Origin: Gemmobacter sp. 24YEA27
GTDB taxonomy: Bacteria; Pseudomonadota; Alphaproteobacteria; Rhodobacterales; Rhodobacteraceae
DNA: 64,000 bases
NCBI RefSeq assembly: GCF_030052995.1
Contig: NZ_JASJPW010000001.1
Location: forward strand, 3,400,001-3,464,000
Direction of reading: 5' to 3'
Part shown: positions 32,927-41,795 of the stretch, in pieces
Position numbering within the stretch: position 1 is the first letter of the stretch
Layout: each line of letters starts with the position of its first letter
Translations under genes and position numbers: made by a program
The notes under the pieces: model-generated
Told to the model about the DNA's origin: nothing
What the model saw: the letters and a program-made list of their open reading frames with translations, nothing else
Database searches by the model: none

Positions 32927-35842
32927 TCACATGCCCCGGATGGCGTTGATCACATTGCGCGCCATCAGCGCGTGACCGAGCCGGTTGGGGTGGAGGCCAT
33001 CAGCAAGGTATTTCCCGGCATCGAGGCGCGCGAAGGGGGCGAAGTTGTCGATCAGGTCGAGCGTGTTATCCTGCGCCGCCTCCAGCAGCATCTGTCGAAT
33101 GTCGCCCATCGTGCATTTGAAGTCCGGCGGCCCGTCCAGCGTCGGGCGATTGGCGCACATCATGATCAGTTTGGCGGTGGGCGAGAGGGTTTTCACCGTG
33201 TCGATCAGCGCCTGCGCATGTCCGCGCGCCTCGGACAGAGTATAGGACAGGTCCGGGCGCTTGCCCCGGTCATTGGTCCCGAGCTGGATGAAGATAAACC
33301 CATCCTCGGCATCAACCGCCAGACCATCGCCATGGCCGCCCGAGGTCAGCATATTGTTGCGATAGGTCATAAAGGACGTGCCGTTGATCCCCTGATTGGA
33401 AATCACGATCTGGCGGCGGAACTCGATGGCATAGGTGTAAAGCGACTGTGTCGCCCCGGCCCCGGCATTGTTCACCGTGCGGATCTCGATATTCGCATCG
33501 ACGGTATAGGCGGCAAGGGCATGGTGGCGGCGGGTGAGCGCGGTATTTCCATCCTCGCCCAGTGTGGTTGAATAGACACCGCCAAGCTGCACCCCATTGA
33601 CCCAGACAGTATAATCAAGACAGCCGGAGGCCAGTGCAGCAAAGCAGAACGTGAACTCTTTGCCCGTCATTTTGAAGGCATACTTGCCAGAGCTTGTGCC
33701 GCCAGATCCGTCAGTAAACCTATGCTGTGCGCCATAGGGATAGGCGGCGTTGTAAAGGGTCTGCTGCGTAAAGCTGCCCCCGGTGATGGTGACAGTGAAT
33801 TTCGGCCCGGCCGGGAACACCCCATCCGTGCGGGAGAAGGTCGCGATGCTTTCGCCCGAGGGGCTGGCGGGCCAATTCGAGAGGACCGGCGCGGCCCCAT
33901 TCGCATACTGCTTGCCGATCCAGCGTTTAAGCTCATTGGCCCAGGAGGCCGTGTTGTAAAGGTTCCTGGCATCCGAACCAGTCGCATCGCGCGGGGCGTC
34001 CGCGCCATTCTCGGGAAGCGTCTGGCCCCAGGTGATGCTGTCGCCCAGAAGGCTGATTTTCAGGTACTGGCGGAAGGGGTCACCAAGCGCGCGGGCCAGC
34101 TGTGCGATCTGCCTGCCGAAGCGCCAGACTGCCGCAGGGGCGTCGTCCATCTCACCCAGAACCAGAGTTGAGCGGGTCAGACCACCCACGGTGAAAAACC
34201 CGTTGACGTATTTATTGCCCGCCGGCAGCGCCGCGACCTGATACGTCCGTCCGCCGAGGTCGATCACCTGTCCGCTGACACGCGCCTCCATCCGCGTGAA
34301 CGCAGCATCAGCATTGCCAGAGGCCGGTACGTTATAGGCCTCGACCTGACGCACAAGACCCGTGGTCACCGCCCGCAAGCGCACCCCGCCCGGCGTCAGG
34401 ATCTCCCCGCCGGAGGCCAGCACCTCAAAGGACAGGCCCTCTTCTTTGATCCTGACGATTGTACCTGCCGTTACGCTGGATGGTGTGCCGGGCGTCCCCG
34501 ACGCCTCTGGCAGCTTTCCTGCCGCCCAGATCCGGGCGCAGATCGCCGCTGCCTCTGCGGCCTGTTCCTCGCCGGTCGCTACAACCTTCAGATCGCCATC
34601 CGCCTCGAAATCCCTCAACTGCGGCGCGATCTTCGGGCGCTGTTCAAAAACCGATGGCCGCGCCCAGGCGCGAACCCATAGCAGCCAGACCTTATCCACC
34701 TTGCGGCGTCCGAGAACTGCGAGGGCCGCAAGGTCATCTGCACCACCCCAGTCAACGCCGATGGTGCATACCTCGGACTGGTCGAGCAGCTCGTCGAGGG
34801 TCAGGCCGTCGCAGACCGCCTCTTCCCAGTGCATAGCGCCGGACCATGCCGAGCCGCCAAGACCAACACCGATTTCGATATTGAGATGCTGGCTGGCCCA
34901 GATCTGCTCCGCCTCTTTCGAGACCTTGCCGTTGTTGTCGTAATCGTCCTCGAGGGCCTGCTCATCAATCGAAAGGCCATAATTCGGCAGCACCAGCGGC
35001 CAGTTCTTCTTGTCGCGCCAATAGGACTTGTCGCGCTGCAACACCTCTGGAAACTCATAGAGAACCGGCAACATGATCGGCGACTTGCCGCCCTTGCCGT
35101 CCCTGATGGCGCGAGCCTTGTCCAATTCGGTCTTCCAGATCCCCGCCGGCGTTTCGTCCGACTGGGTGGTTATCATCAGCACTTTGCCGCGCTGCTTGGT
35201 GATGCCCCCACCCCGGATCTGCTGCATCACCTTCGCAGCCTTGGCCTTTTTCCCCAGCTCGTGAAGCTCGTCGAGGATGGTAAGCACCGGGATCTCCCCG
35301 GTCACAATCGAAGTATCGAAGGTTTTCACATCCAGCGCAGTGCCGGTTTTGCGCCGGGTGATCGTCTTCAGGTGCGTCTGCACCTTGAAGATGTCCACCA
35401 GAATGGGATCGAGATCGATCATCCCGGTGGCCTGGCCGAACAGGCGTTCCGAAATGTTCTGGCTGGGCCCCACCAGCAGCATCTGCCGGTTCGGCGCATC
35501 CTCCATGTAAAGCGCGGTCAGGCCGAGGGCCGCAGCATAGGTCGATTTCGAATTCTTCTTGGGCACCGCGCAAAGCAGTTCCCAGACCAGATCACGGTGC
35601 GTTTCCGGATCCTCGCTGGCAAGAAACGCCACCAGCAGATCCTTGAACCAGTCACCGCAGGCCGTGGCCAGCGGCGGATTTCCAGCGACATCGGGCAACC
35701 GCAGCCGGTTGAAGAAGGCCAGCACCTTCGCCGCCTTCTCCTGATTGAGCGGCACATCCGCCATCGGCGTTTCGCCACGCTGCAGCTTTTCCCACCAGTC
35801 CGGACAGGCAAAGCGCGGCAGCGGTTCAATGCCGTCGGGCAT
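32927..35842 (-). CDS. Terminase large subunit fused in frame to SGNH-hydrolase tail-fibre end
   Basis: An uninterrupted frame of 975 residues from TTG 35854, or 971 from the preferred ATG 35842 (GAGG site); numbering here is from the TTG. Residues 1-~450 are a Terminase_1 type large subunit: Walker A-like PKKNSKST (99-106), Walker B LTILDELHE, MITTQSDETPAG, and nuclease start TIGVDWGGADD (364-374). After AAGKLPEASG (~452) the sequence turns into a tail-fibre-like region (TAGTIVRIKEEG, TPGGVRLRAV). It ends with an SGNH esterase domain: GDSI at 604-607 (Ser606), GTND at 859-862, DGLHPN at 952-957 (Asp, His). The terminase nuclease domain is truncated. A deletion joining the first and last late genes is the simplest origin. 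Confidence 0.88.
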   Translation of the reverse strand: MPDGIEPLPRFACPDWWEKLQRGETPMADVPLNQEKAAKVLAFFNRLRLPDVAGNPPLATACGDWFKDLLVAFLASEDPETHRDLVWELLCAVPKKNSKSTYAAALGLTALYMEDAPNRQMLLVGPSQNISERLFGQATGMIDLDPILVDIFKVQTHLKTITRRKTGTALDVKTFDTSIVTGEIPVLTILDELHELGKKAKAAKVMQQIRGGGITKQRGKVLMITTQSDETPAGIWKTELDKARAIRDGKGGKSPIMLPVLYEFPEVLQRDKSYWRDKKNWPLVLPNYGLSIDEQALEDDYDNNGKVSKEAEQIWASQHLNIEIGVGLGGSAWSGAMHWEEAVCDGLTLDELLDQSEVCTIGVDWGGADDLAALAVLGRRKVDKVWLLWVRAWARPSVFEQRPKIAPQLRDFEADGDLKVVATGEEQAAEAAAICARIWAAGKLPEASGTPGTPSSVTAGTIVRIKEEGLSFEVLASGGEILTPGGVRLRAVTTGLVRQVEAYNVPASGNADAAFTRMEARVSGQVIDLGGRTYQVAALPAGNKYVNGFFTVGGLTRSTLVLGEMDDAPAAVWRFGRQIAQLARALGDPFRQYLKISLLGDSITWGQTLPENGADAPRDATGSDARNLYNTASWANELKRWIGKQYANGAAPVLSNWPASPSGESIATFSRTDGVFPAGPKFTVTITGGSFTQQTLYNAAYPYGAQHRFTDGSGGTSSGKYAFKMTGKEFTFCFAALASGCLDYTVWVNGVQLGGVYSTTLGEDGNTALTRRHHALAAYTVDANIEIRTVNNAGAGATQSLYTYAIEFRRQIVISNQGINGTSFMTYRNNMLTSGGHGDGLAVDAEDGFIFIQLGTNDRGKRPDLSYTLSEARGHAQALIDTVKTLSPTAKLIMMCANRPTLDGPPDFKCTMGDIRQMLLEAAQDNTLDLIDNFAPFARLDAGKYLADGLHPNRLGHALMARNVINAIRGM

Positions 35843-36344
35843 TGCCGGCCTCAAGATTCAGCTGGGCAGCCAGGGCGTCATCTGCATCCAGCGCCTTCTG
35901 CTCATCGACGATCTTCTTACCGACCTTCGGCTGCGCGCTGTCTTTCGGCTTCGCGGCCAGCTTACGCTCCGATTCCATCCGGTCATTGCGCTCGAGGAGT
36001 TGAACGAATAAGCGCTCTGCGCCGACATTCCCGGTCTGGGCATTGCTCCACACCCGCATCAGGCGCTCTGCATCGAGACGATCACGGGCTGCATCACGAA
36101 TCTGGAGCTCGGATCTAAAATGCCGCTTCAGCGTCGGCACCGAGATGGATTTCCCGGTGCGAGGATCGAGGATCACGCCCGCGATCCGCTCATTCGACCA
36201 ACCAGCCGCAAGCAACATACTGACTTTGTTAGAATTTTCTTCCGTCCACTCAAAAGCCGGGCGACCACGCCGCTTGTCAGCAGCCAGCCACGTCTCCCCA
36301 AAGAGGTTGCGGAAGCCCTCAGCCCCCAGATTTTCACCAGCCAT
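35826..36344 (-). CDS. Phage terminase small subunit-like DNA-binding protein
   Basis: About 172 residues from the ATG at 36344 (MAGENLGAEG). The start has no clear ribosome site and the frame is open further upstream. The helix-turn-helix region GRPAFEWTEENSNKVSMLLAAG is followed by IAGVILDPRTGKSISVPTLKRHF and then a helical part with GNVGAERLFVQLLE, the usual layout of this small-terminase type. It overlaps the terminase fusion start by 17 bp. Confidence 0.72.
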   Translation of the reverse strand: MAGENLGAEGFRNLFGETWLAADKRRGRPAFEWTEENSNKVSMLLAAGWSNERIAGVILDPRTGKSISVPTLKRHFRSELQIRDAARDRLDAERLMRVWSNAQTGNVGAERLFVQLLERNDRMESERKLAAKPKDSAQPKVGKKIVDEQKALDADDALAAQLNLEAGNARRH

Positions 36345-36424
36345 CAGAAAAAAAAATCCCTCGCTGAGGGGGGCGCGGGTCTCCGGCCGCGAGGCCCCCA
36401 GACTTTTGATACCCCCCTGTCCGG

Positions 36425-36781
36425 TCAGCCGTGCAGACCGCGCCGCTCTTCGGCCTGCTTGACCCGGTCGTGACAGCCCTTGCAGAGGCATTGGAGGTTC
36501 GACCGATCCCAGAACCGGCCCTCATCACCGCGATGGGGAATGATGTGGTCGGCAACCAGCTTTGACGTATCGCCTTCAAGGTGACCGCAGCGACCGCAGG
36601 TAAAGAGCGCACTCTCCAGCACATCCCAGCGGAGATCCTTCCAGCGAGCCGTGTTGTACCAGTTGCGCCAGGGCGACTGGATGCGGCGCTGTCGGGATCG
36701 CTCCGCCTCTGACTGAGGCGCCGAGCCGAGCCTACCGGGCGCGGCGACGAAGCGCGATGGCGCTTGCTTCAACCTTCCCAT
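36425..36781 (-). CDS. HNH endonuclease
   Basis: About 118 residues, start ATG 36781. CGRCG and CKGCH zinc pairs enclose the ββα-metal core VADHIIPHRGDEGRFWDRSN, which has D-H and the Asn of the HNH motif. HNH genes next to terminases are needed for cos-type packaging in several HK97-like phages, and the position beside the small terminase supports that role. Confidence 0.9.
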   Translation of the reverse strand: MGRLKQAPSRFVAAPGRLGSAPQSEAERSRQRRIQSPWRNWYNTARWKDLRWDVLESALFTCGRCGHLEGDTSKLVADHIIPHRGDEGRFWDRSNLQCLCKGCHDRVKQAEERRGLHG

Positions 36782-36795
36782 GGTCACCCCGGATA

Positions 36796-36830
36796 AAGCA
36801 AAGCGCCCGAGAGCGTTTGCTCCGGGCGCT
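36796..36830 (-). terminator. Terminator between the NusG-like gene and the late genes
   Basis: AGCGCCCG / CGGGCGCT stem (36802-36830) followed on the minus strand by TTGCTTTATCC. Transcripts from the antiterminator gene must pass it to reach HNH and terminase, so it is a plausible target for antitermination. Confidence 0.7.
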
Positions 36831-36959
36831 ATTCAGGCGTGTCAGACAGGCGTGTAACCCATCCCCGCCGCCCAGCAGCTGGGGCGCTGTCTGCAATGGC
36901 AGAGGGCCGGTCAGCGTGAGGCTATGGGAACGGAAGATAGACGGCGTGATTCACCCCTG

Positions 36960-37559
36960 TCAACTGGGCTTCAAAGGGATCAGTGCATCATCGGTCGCGG
37001 CAATCAGTGTCTCGCGCCCGAACAGCTCGAATTTCACCATAGCACCGCCCTCTGCCTTCAGCTCCACTACCTCAGCGCGGAAGCCAGCAAACGGCCCGGA
37101 ACGGAACATGACGCCATCGCCAGATCGCAACCGAGCCTCAGCAAGGCGGCGCGCCCGCAAGGCTGCCCTGGCATCGCGCTGGCCCGCATCAATCTTGCGC
37201 ATCGCATGGATCTTGCGAAGGCCGGAGCGCTCCAGCACGCCCCACTCACCATTTGATAGGCACAAAGCACCAATGATCCATGGGCAGGACATGACGCGAT
37301 GCGGCAACGGCTCACCCTTGAAGCGTGCGAAGACATAGCCAGGCAGGTAGCGGCGATGGTATTCGCGCAAAATGCCATGGCGACGCACTTGTCGGGCGAG
37401 TACCGGATGAAATGCGGAGACACCCCTGATCCCCAACCACGCCTCGGCCTCATCCTCACGCTGCGGCGCGACACGAAGCGCGTACCAATCCGGCTTGCCC
37501 GGCGTGAAGATCGCTGCCCTAGGCCAGACGCGCGGCCAGTCCTTCCATCGTGGCCTCAT
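36960..37559 (-). CDS. NusG-like transcription antiterminator
   Basis: About 199 residues. The NusG N-terminal domain is WYALRVAPQREDEAEAWL...RRYLPGYVFARF. A linker follows, then a KOW-type domain at the end (SGDGVMFRSGPFAGFRAEVV ... MVKFELFGRETLI). NusG paralogues of the RfaH/LoaP class travel with RNA polymerase and suppress termination in specific operons. It sits just before a terminator and the late genes, the place of a Q-type regulator. The start is uncertain: the ATG at 37559 lacks a good ribosome site. Confidence 0.85.
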   Translation of the reverse strand: MRPRWKDWPRVWPRAAIFTPGKPDWYALRVAPQREDEAEAWLGIRGVSAFHPVLARQVRRHGILREYHRRYLPGYVFARFKGEPLPHRVMSCPWIIGALCLSNGEWGVLERSGLRKIHAMRKIDAGQRDARAALRARRLAEARLRSGDGVMFRSGPFAGFRAEVVELKAEGGAMVKFELFGRETLIAATDDALIPLKPS

Positions 37560-37668
37560 GCTGCGCGACGGTTGCCCCGCCGGCCCGCTTCAGCCCTCTG
37601 GCGGTCAGCGGCTCGACCAGAAGCTTTCTGACCCGTTCCTTGCCTGCCTTCAGCGCATCGCTTTCCAT
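37519..37668 (-). CDS. Small hypothetical protein
   Basis: 49 residues from the ATG at 37668 after AGGGGG. Basic helical peptide (ESDALKAGKERVRKLLVEPL ... MEGLAARLA). It overlaps the NusG-like start by 41 bp in another frame, so it may be a coupled leader gene. Confidence 0.5.
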   Translation of the reverse strand: MESDALKAGKERVRKLLVEPLTARGLKRAGGATVAQHEATMEGLAARLA

Positions 37669-37876
37669 TTCTGCCCCCTTTCTTTTCTCAGCAATTCCCC
37701 GGTTATCCACAGGCCGGAACTCGGCCAATCCGGGAAGGAATGTTCTGTTATGTCTTGTTCTGTCATTGTCCTGTCCTGTAGGGCAATTACACCTCAAGAG
37801 CCTGAAAATGCGCTGAAATCCCCTGCCAGATTTCAGCGCCGTTACTGTAATCATGTCACCGCATTACAGCGGCATT
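37669..37876. other. AT-richer intergenic stretch
   Basis: No gene found. It contains runs such as TGTTCTGTTATGTCTTGTTCTG and inverted segments that could hold a promoter for the NusG-like operon. Confidence 0.4.
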
Positions 37877-38563
37877 TCAGTTGCCATCGCCCCGCCCGAG
37901 GCTCACCACGCGCGGGATATTGTGAAGTGTTTCGAGACCGGCGAGGATGTTCTCGTCGTTCACAAAGAGACTGTTCTCATCGAGCCACCTGGTCACTGAA
38001 GCCACGAGTTCCGCGTTCTCCGAGAAGCGCGCCTTGCCCATGCTTTTCATCTTGGTTTTGACCCGACTGCGCATCGTCGCGAGCCGCTGCGTTTCCCGGC
38101 CCGCCGCCTTGGCAGACTTACGGGTTGCGGTGCGCTTTGCGATCTGCGCAAGCAGACCAAGGCCTCCTCGCGCTGATAAATGGCAAAGCCTGCCTCCCAG
38201 GTATTCCCCGGTCTCAGGGTCAAGGACACGCGCAGGCGCCCAATCATGAAGCGCAAGCGGTCTCATCTCTCGCCAGGCATCGATATCCTTGACCTTGGCC
38301 TTGTCCGCCAGCAGCTCATCATCGTCTGGCAAGGTGCCGGCTGGGTTCTCTTTCAGCGAGGCATTCCAGAGGATGACCGCAACCCCGATCACGTCGAAAC
38401 GCTGCAGGCGGGTCATCCGGGTGACAAAAGTCCCGTCCAGAAACTTGTGCAGATGCCACTCGACCCACTCATTCGTCACCAGCAAGTCACCGAAGGCGAG
38501 AGGGTAGATCATCGCATTGGTTCCTGCGGCCATGACGCTGTCGCCGCCAAAATCCTCAATCAA
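37877..38563 (-). CDS. Phage replication-like protein (DUF1376-like N-terminus)
   Basis: 229 codons from TTG 38563 (AGGGGTG site), or 219 from the ATG at 38533 (MAAGTNAM). The N-terminal part WVEWHLHKFLDG, FDVIGVAVILWNASLKENPA then GTLPDDDELLADKAKV resembles DUF1376 domains of phage replication initiators, which begin with a helix, then PDDD..LA. A basic middle (AKRTATRKSAKAAGRETQRL) could bind DNA. Its place at the head of the replication block fits. Confidence 0.65.
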   Translation of the reverse strand: MIEDFGGDSVMAAGTNAMIYPLAFGDLLVTNEWVEWHLHKFLDGTFVTRMTRLQRFDVIGVAVILWNASLKENPAGTLPDDDELLADKAKVKDIDAWREMRPLALHDWAPARVLDPETGEYLGGRLCHLSARGGLGLLAQIAKRTATRKSAKAAGRETQRLATMRSRVKTKMKSMGKARFSENAELVASVTRWLDENSLFVNDENILAGLETLHNIPRVVSLGRGDGN

Positions 38564-38620
38564 TTCTTCACCCCTTTCGTCAGAACCACACAGATCCCCT
38601 CAACCAGCGCGCTCGGCACT

Positions 38621-39421
38621 TCAATCGCCTTGGCGTTCCATGAAGTCGCGCAGCTCGCGCTTGCTGAAACGCATGGAAAACTGGCCATTATCCTCCGGGC
38701 GCCCTTTGCTGGCTTCCAGCGCCGCGATCCGCGCCTCTGCGGCTTCCCACCACGCATGGCGATCAGGGAAGTCTCGGGCAAGCACCGCCTGCGACCGTTC
38801 CGATTTCAGGAAACAGCCATCACAATTCCCCAGCCAGCAGTTGCCCCGAACATTCGGCAGGCGAAGGTCAAAGGGCTGCGACTGCCAGAACGCCGCCACG
38901 TGGCGGCGCGTGACCATCGCATCGGCCAGCGGATACCAGACTGACCAGCGCTCTTTCGCAGGATCGCCCCGCAGGCGCGCAGGTTCATCGGCCCGAATGC
39001 CGGTGGCCACTGTCCAGCGATCCCATTCGAGGGCAAGGCAGTAGCGCTTTACCGGCCTGACCTTCATTTCAGTGGTGCAATAGCGGGTGACCTTGTTCGG
39101 CAGGAACTGCTTTGCATCAATCAGCGCGTCGAAAGGCTCGCCGTTCCGGCTGGCGCTGTTATGGCTGACCACCTCAAAGAATGGGGCCTCGCGCCGGTAT
39201 TCCAGCCAGACGATATTAACGCCCCAGCGGTCGCCGCACTCCTGGACGAAATCCAGCGTCTCGGGCATTTCCCGCCCGGTATTCTGAAATGAAACGATGC
39301 AGCGTTCAGGCAGGCCGCCATTGGCCTCAAGGATCTTGTGCAGCATGTAAGCGCTGGTGCGACCGCCGCTGAAAGCGATCTGCACATTTCCCTCCGGCAG
39401 GATGTAGGGCGAGGCGCTCAT
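38621..39421 (-). CDS. PP-loop ATPase of the PAPS-reductase/DndC-like family
   Basis: 266 residues. The pyrophosphatase loop is SGGRTSAYM (residues 19-27), followed by FQNTGREMPETLDFV. Later Cys pairs (RYCTTEMKVRP, NCWLGNCDGCFLKS) resemble PAPS-reductase-like proteins of phages. Members activate substrates by adenylation; proposed roles include sulfur incorporation, DNA modification or nucleotide metabolism. Neighbouring genes encode a methyltransferase and an HNH protein. Confidence 0.85.
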   Translation of the reverse strand: MSASPYILPEGNVQIAFSGGRTSAYMLHKILEANGGLPERCIVSFQNTGREMPETLDFVQECGDRWGVNIVWLEYRREAPFFEVVSHNSASRNGEPFDALIDAKQFLPNKVTRYCTTEMKVRPVKRYCLALEWDRWTVATGIRADEPARLRGDPAKERWSVWYPLADAMVTRRHVAAFWQSQPFDLRLPNVRGNCWLGNCDGCFLKSERSQAVLARDFPDRHAWWEAAEARIAALEASKGRPEDNGQFSMRFSKRELRDFMERQGD

Positions 39422-40212
39422 TCCTTCACCTCCCCGTCAGCCGATGCAGGCGGAGGGGTGCGAAGGGCGGCGACAGGCATCTGCGCATACTCGTTTCCGG
39501 TCACACGGCGGATGAACGGCCCATTTCCACCAGCGCGAAAGGCTTCCCGATCCGCCTCAGTGTCAAACCCCGACAGGCCCGTTTCAGGCTCGTCCCGATA
39601 CCACACCACGCGGTCAGGCTCGATCTGACCGGGATACTCAGGCCGCCACCAGCGCCGCCGTTCTTCAAGCATTCCTGCGCCCTTGGCCTTGCGGATGGCC
39701 TCATTCACCCCGGCGCTGACCGGCTCGGGGGCGGCGGGAACCAGACAAACAGACTTGATCTGTGTCAAAGACACATTTGACCTGTCGGCACTCTGATGTG
39801 CGCTGTTGTAAACAGTGCTGTGGCCGTCGCCAGCATCTCCGCCTTGCAAGGCGGCGGCCTTTTCTTCTGCTCGACGCAGAGCCGCCTCCCCCTGTGCCTG
39901 AGAGGCGGGGAGAGAGGCGAGGGCATCTCGGCAGTTTTTCGCGCCGAGAGCGGGATGAGGCTGGCGCATAGATCTCCAGCCATCCATCACGGTTTGGCGG
40001 GCTGCCAAAGCCGCCCCCCTGCTGATCAGGTCGCCCTCGGGCGTGGGGGGTGATGGTATCGCCCTTTCAGCCTGTCCGGCCGAGGACGCCACAGCGGCGA
40101 GCGCCCCAGGGTGGTGGCCGGGGATGGCGGAGGAACCACCCTCCCCCAAACCTGCGCCGGCGGCGGCTACAGTGAGATCTGCGCCGGTGTTTTGCTCGGG
40201 ATGATCTGACAT
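39418..40212 (-). CDS. Hypothetical phage protein
   Basis: 264 residues, stop coupled by ATGA to the PP-loop gene. The N-terminal ~170 residues are low-complexity (Ala, Gly, Pro, Ser) and probably disordered. The C-terminal ~90 residues look folded (RRRWWRPEYPGQIEPDRVVW, FDTEADREAFRAGGN). It reads like modular phage accessory proteins; no function. Confidence 0.6.
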   Translation of the reverse strand: MSDHPEQNTGADLTVAAAGAGLGEGGSSAIPGHHPGALAAVASSAGQAERAIPSPPTPEGDLISRGAALAARQTVMDGWRSMRQPHPALGAKNCRDALASLPASQAQGEAALRRAEEKAAALQGGDAGDGHSTVYNSAHQSADRSNVSLTQIKSVCLVPAAPEPVSAGVNEAIRKAKGAGMLEERRRWWRPEYPGQIEPDRVVWYRDEPETGLSGFDTEADREAFRAGGNGPFIRRVTGNEYAQMPVAALRTPPPASADGEVKE

Positions 40213-40221
40213 ATCGGCCCC

Positions 40222-40632
40222 CTATCGTCTGGTGACGGGTTCCCGGGTGTCGCGGTGAAGAACCCTGCCACCCGGCTGAATTATGAAGTTTTTCGCGTTC
40301 TGCCCGCCGACCGGTCGGCTGGACTTCGGCTTGAGGCCGAGGTGATTTCCACGAACGCGGGCGACCTTCGCCTTGAGCGCCACATCGGCGGCGGTTTTCT
40401 TGCCGTGGCATGGGCCGCAAAGCGCCTGCAGGTTGCTCTCGCGGTTCTCGCCCAGATTGATCAGGGCGGTAATGTGATCGAATTCCGGGCGCAGCTGTGC
40501 GCAGAAATCATTGCGGCATTCCGCGCAGCGACCATCCTGCGCATCGAGGATGCGGGATTTGACCCACGATGGCACAGCCGTGTCTGGCGTTTTGCCGATC
40601 CATTCCGGGTGCTTGCGGGCGGTCGGGGTCAT
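40222..40632 (-). CDS. HNH endonuclease
   Basis: 136 residues. CAECRNDFCAQ, EFDHITALINLGENRESNLQ and CGPCHGKK form the zinc-stabilised HNH core, with the catalytic His in FDH. A basic C-terminus (ARVRGNHLGLKPKSSRPVGG) follows. It overlaps the methyltransferase stop by 4 bp. It is the second HNH gene of element B and may be a replication-region nuclease or homing-type enzyme. Confidence 0.88.
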   Translation of the reverse strand: MTPTARKHPEWIGKTPDTAVPSWVKSRILDAQDGRCAECRNDFCAQLRPEFDHITALINLGENRESNLQALCGPCHGKKTAADVALKAKVARVRGNHLGLKPKSSRPVGGQNAKNFIIQPGGRVLHRDTREPVTRR

Positions 40633-41333
40633 ATCAGCACCGCCCCAGCATCAACCGGCGCGAACTCGCCCGGCTCGGCCGGATAATCGCCGTCCCGTTC
40701 AAGATTGCCCCGGCAAGGCGCGATCCAGCGGAAGCGGGTTACAGAGCCCTGATACCGCGACCGCCAGATGATCCAGCAATAGGCCGTGGCAGTTGTGCCG
40801 CCCGGCCCCGCCAGCTTGCCGCGATGCATCGGCACCCTTTCCGTGAATTGCAGAACATCCGACGGCGGCATTACCGAAAACAGGTCGCGATACCGACCAA
40901 CGCCCTCAAGGAACGCGCTGCGGACGATCACTGCGATGCCGTGCCGGCTGGTGCGCAGGCCGCGCTGGATGAACTGCTCAGCCAGGCGGAAAGGCGGGTT
41001 CATCACGGTCCAGTCGACCAGTTCGGGATCCGGCCCGAACAGGTAATCGCGCACCGGAAACCCGGCGCCGTAATCATGGACATCAGCGGCATCGACAGTC
41101 GCAAAATACTCACACAGCACCCGCACCATGTGCCCTCTGTTGGCGCAGGGCTCGCGAGCGGCCAGCACCAAAGGGTGATCCTCAGCACCCTCAGCGGACA
41201 CCTTGAGCCACTCACAAAGGGCGCGCGTGGCCCAAGGCGGCGTCGGGAAATCGTCGAGGCTGTCATGTGGTTCGACCCGGCGCTGCATGACAGCCGTCGA
41301 CACGTTCTGCCCCTTGGGCGCAGCGGCGGTCAT
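40629..41333 (-). CDS. Phage DNA adenine methyltransferase-like protein
   Basis: 234 residues. Motif IV NPPF (WTVMNPPFRLAEQF) is the amino-methyltransferase signature. The AdoMet motif I position (REPCANRGHM) is a variant of the usual EPxxGxGH. DDFPTPPWATRALCEWL at the start and TTATAYCWIIW near the end match phage N6-adenine methyltransferases. It could protect phage DNA against restriction. Whether the altered motif I is active cannot be told. Confidence 0.82.
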   Translation of the reverse strand: MTAAAPKGQNVSTAVMQRRVEPHDSLDDFPTPPWATRALCEWLKVSAEGAEDHPLVLAAREPCANRGHMVRVLCEYFATVDAADVHDYGAGFPVRDYLFGPDPELVDWTVMNPPFRLAEQFIQRGLRTSRHGIAVIVRSAFLEGVGRYRDLFSVMPPSDVLQFTERVPMHRGKLAGPGGTTATAYCWIIWRSRYQGSVTRFRWIAPCRGNLERDGDYPAEPGEFAPVDAGAVLI

Positions 41334-41485
41334 TGCCCTGCCCTCCGGCGCTCAATTTCTCTGGTCAAAAACTTTTGCAGCGGGATCAGCCTGCTGGCTG
41401 CCTCCCTGGGCAAAAAGGACACGCCGGTCAGCGCCATGATTGCGGCGCTGACCCCTGCCCTGATTGCCCCCAGAACCAAGATCAT
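41330..41485 (-). CDS. Small membrane-associated protein
   Basis: 51 residues from the ATG at 41485 with a GGAGG site. One hydrophobic helix (ILVLGAIRAGVSAAIMALTG) and a basic tail ending EIERRRAGQ. It is ATGA-coupled on both sides. Function unknown. Confidence 0.55.
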   Translation of the reverse strand: MILVLGAIRAGVSAAIMALTGVSFLPREAASRLIPLQKFLTREIERRRAGQ

Positions 41486-41709
41486 CCCCGAGCCTCCAGA
41501 AAATCCTGGAACGGGCGACCGGCCAGCGCGACCACATCGCCCGAGGGCCGGTTGATCCCCTGCCACCAGTTCAGTGCGGTCTGATACCGGACGCCGAAAG
41601 CGACCGAGACCTCTTCGGGGTTGCGGTAGTTTTCGTGAAGGAAATCAGACCAGAAACCGGCGAACCGCGCCCGGAAAGAGCGAGGCTCAAAAACTTTTGA
41701 CCATGACAT
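41482..41709 (-). CDS. Small DNA-binding-like phage protein
   Basis: 75 residues from the ATG at 41709. The middle NPEEVSVAFGVRYQTALNWW reads like a helix-turn-helix recognising DNA; the end is RPFQDFLEARG. It lies just downstream of the Cro-like gene in the same operon, so it may be a second early regulator (CII-like position). Confidence 0.55.
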   Translation of the reverse strand: MSWSKVFEPRSFRARFAGFWSDFLHENYRNPEEVSVAFGVRYQTALNWWQGINRPSGDVVALAGRPFQDFLEARG

Positions 41710-41795
41710 TTGTGTGGGTCCTTCCCCATGTTGAGCGCAGGAGACGCGATCAACCGGGTTTGGATGGGAAAGGGACGAGGGCGCTGTGTGCTTCA

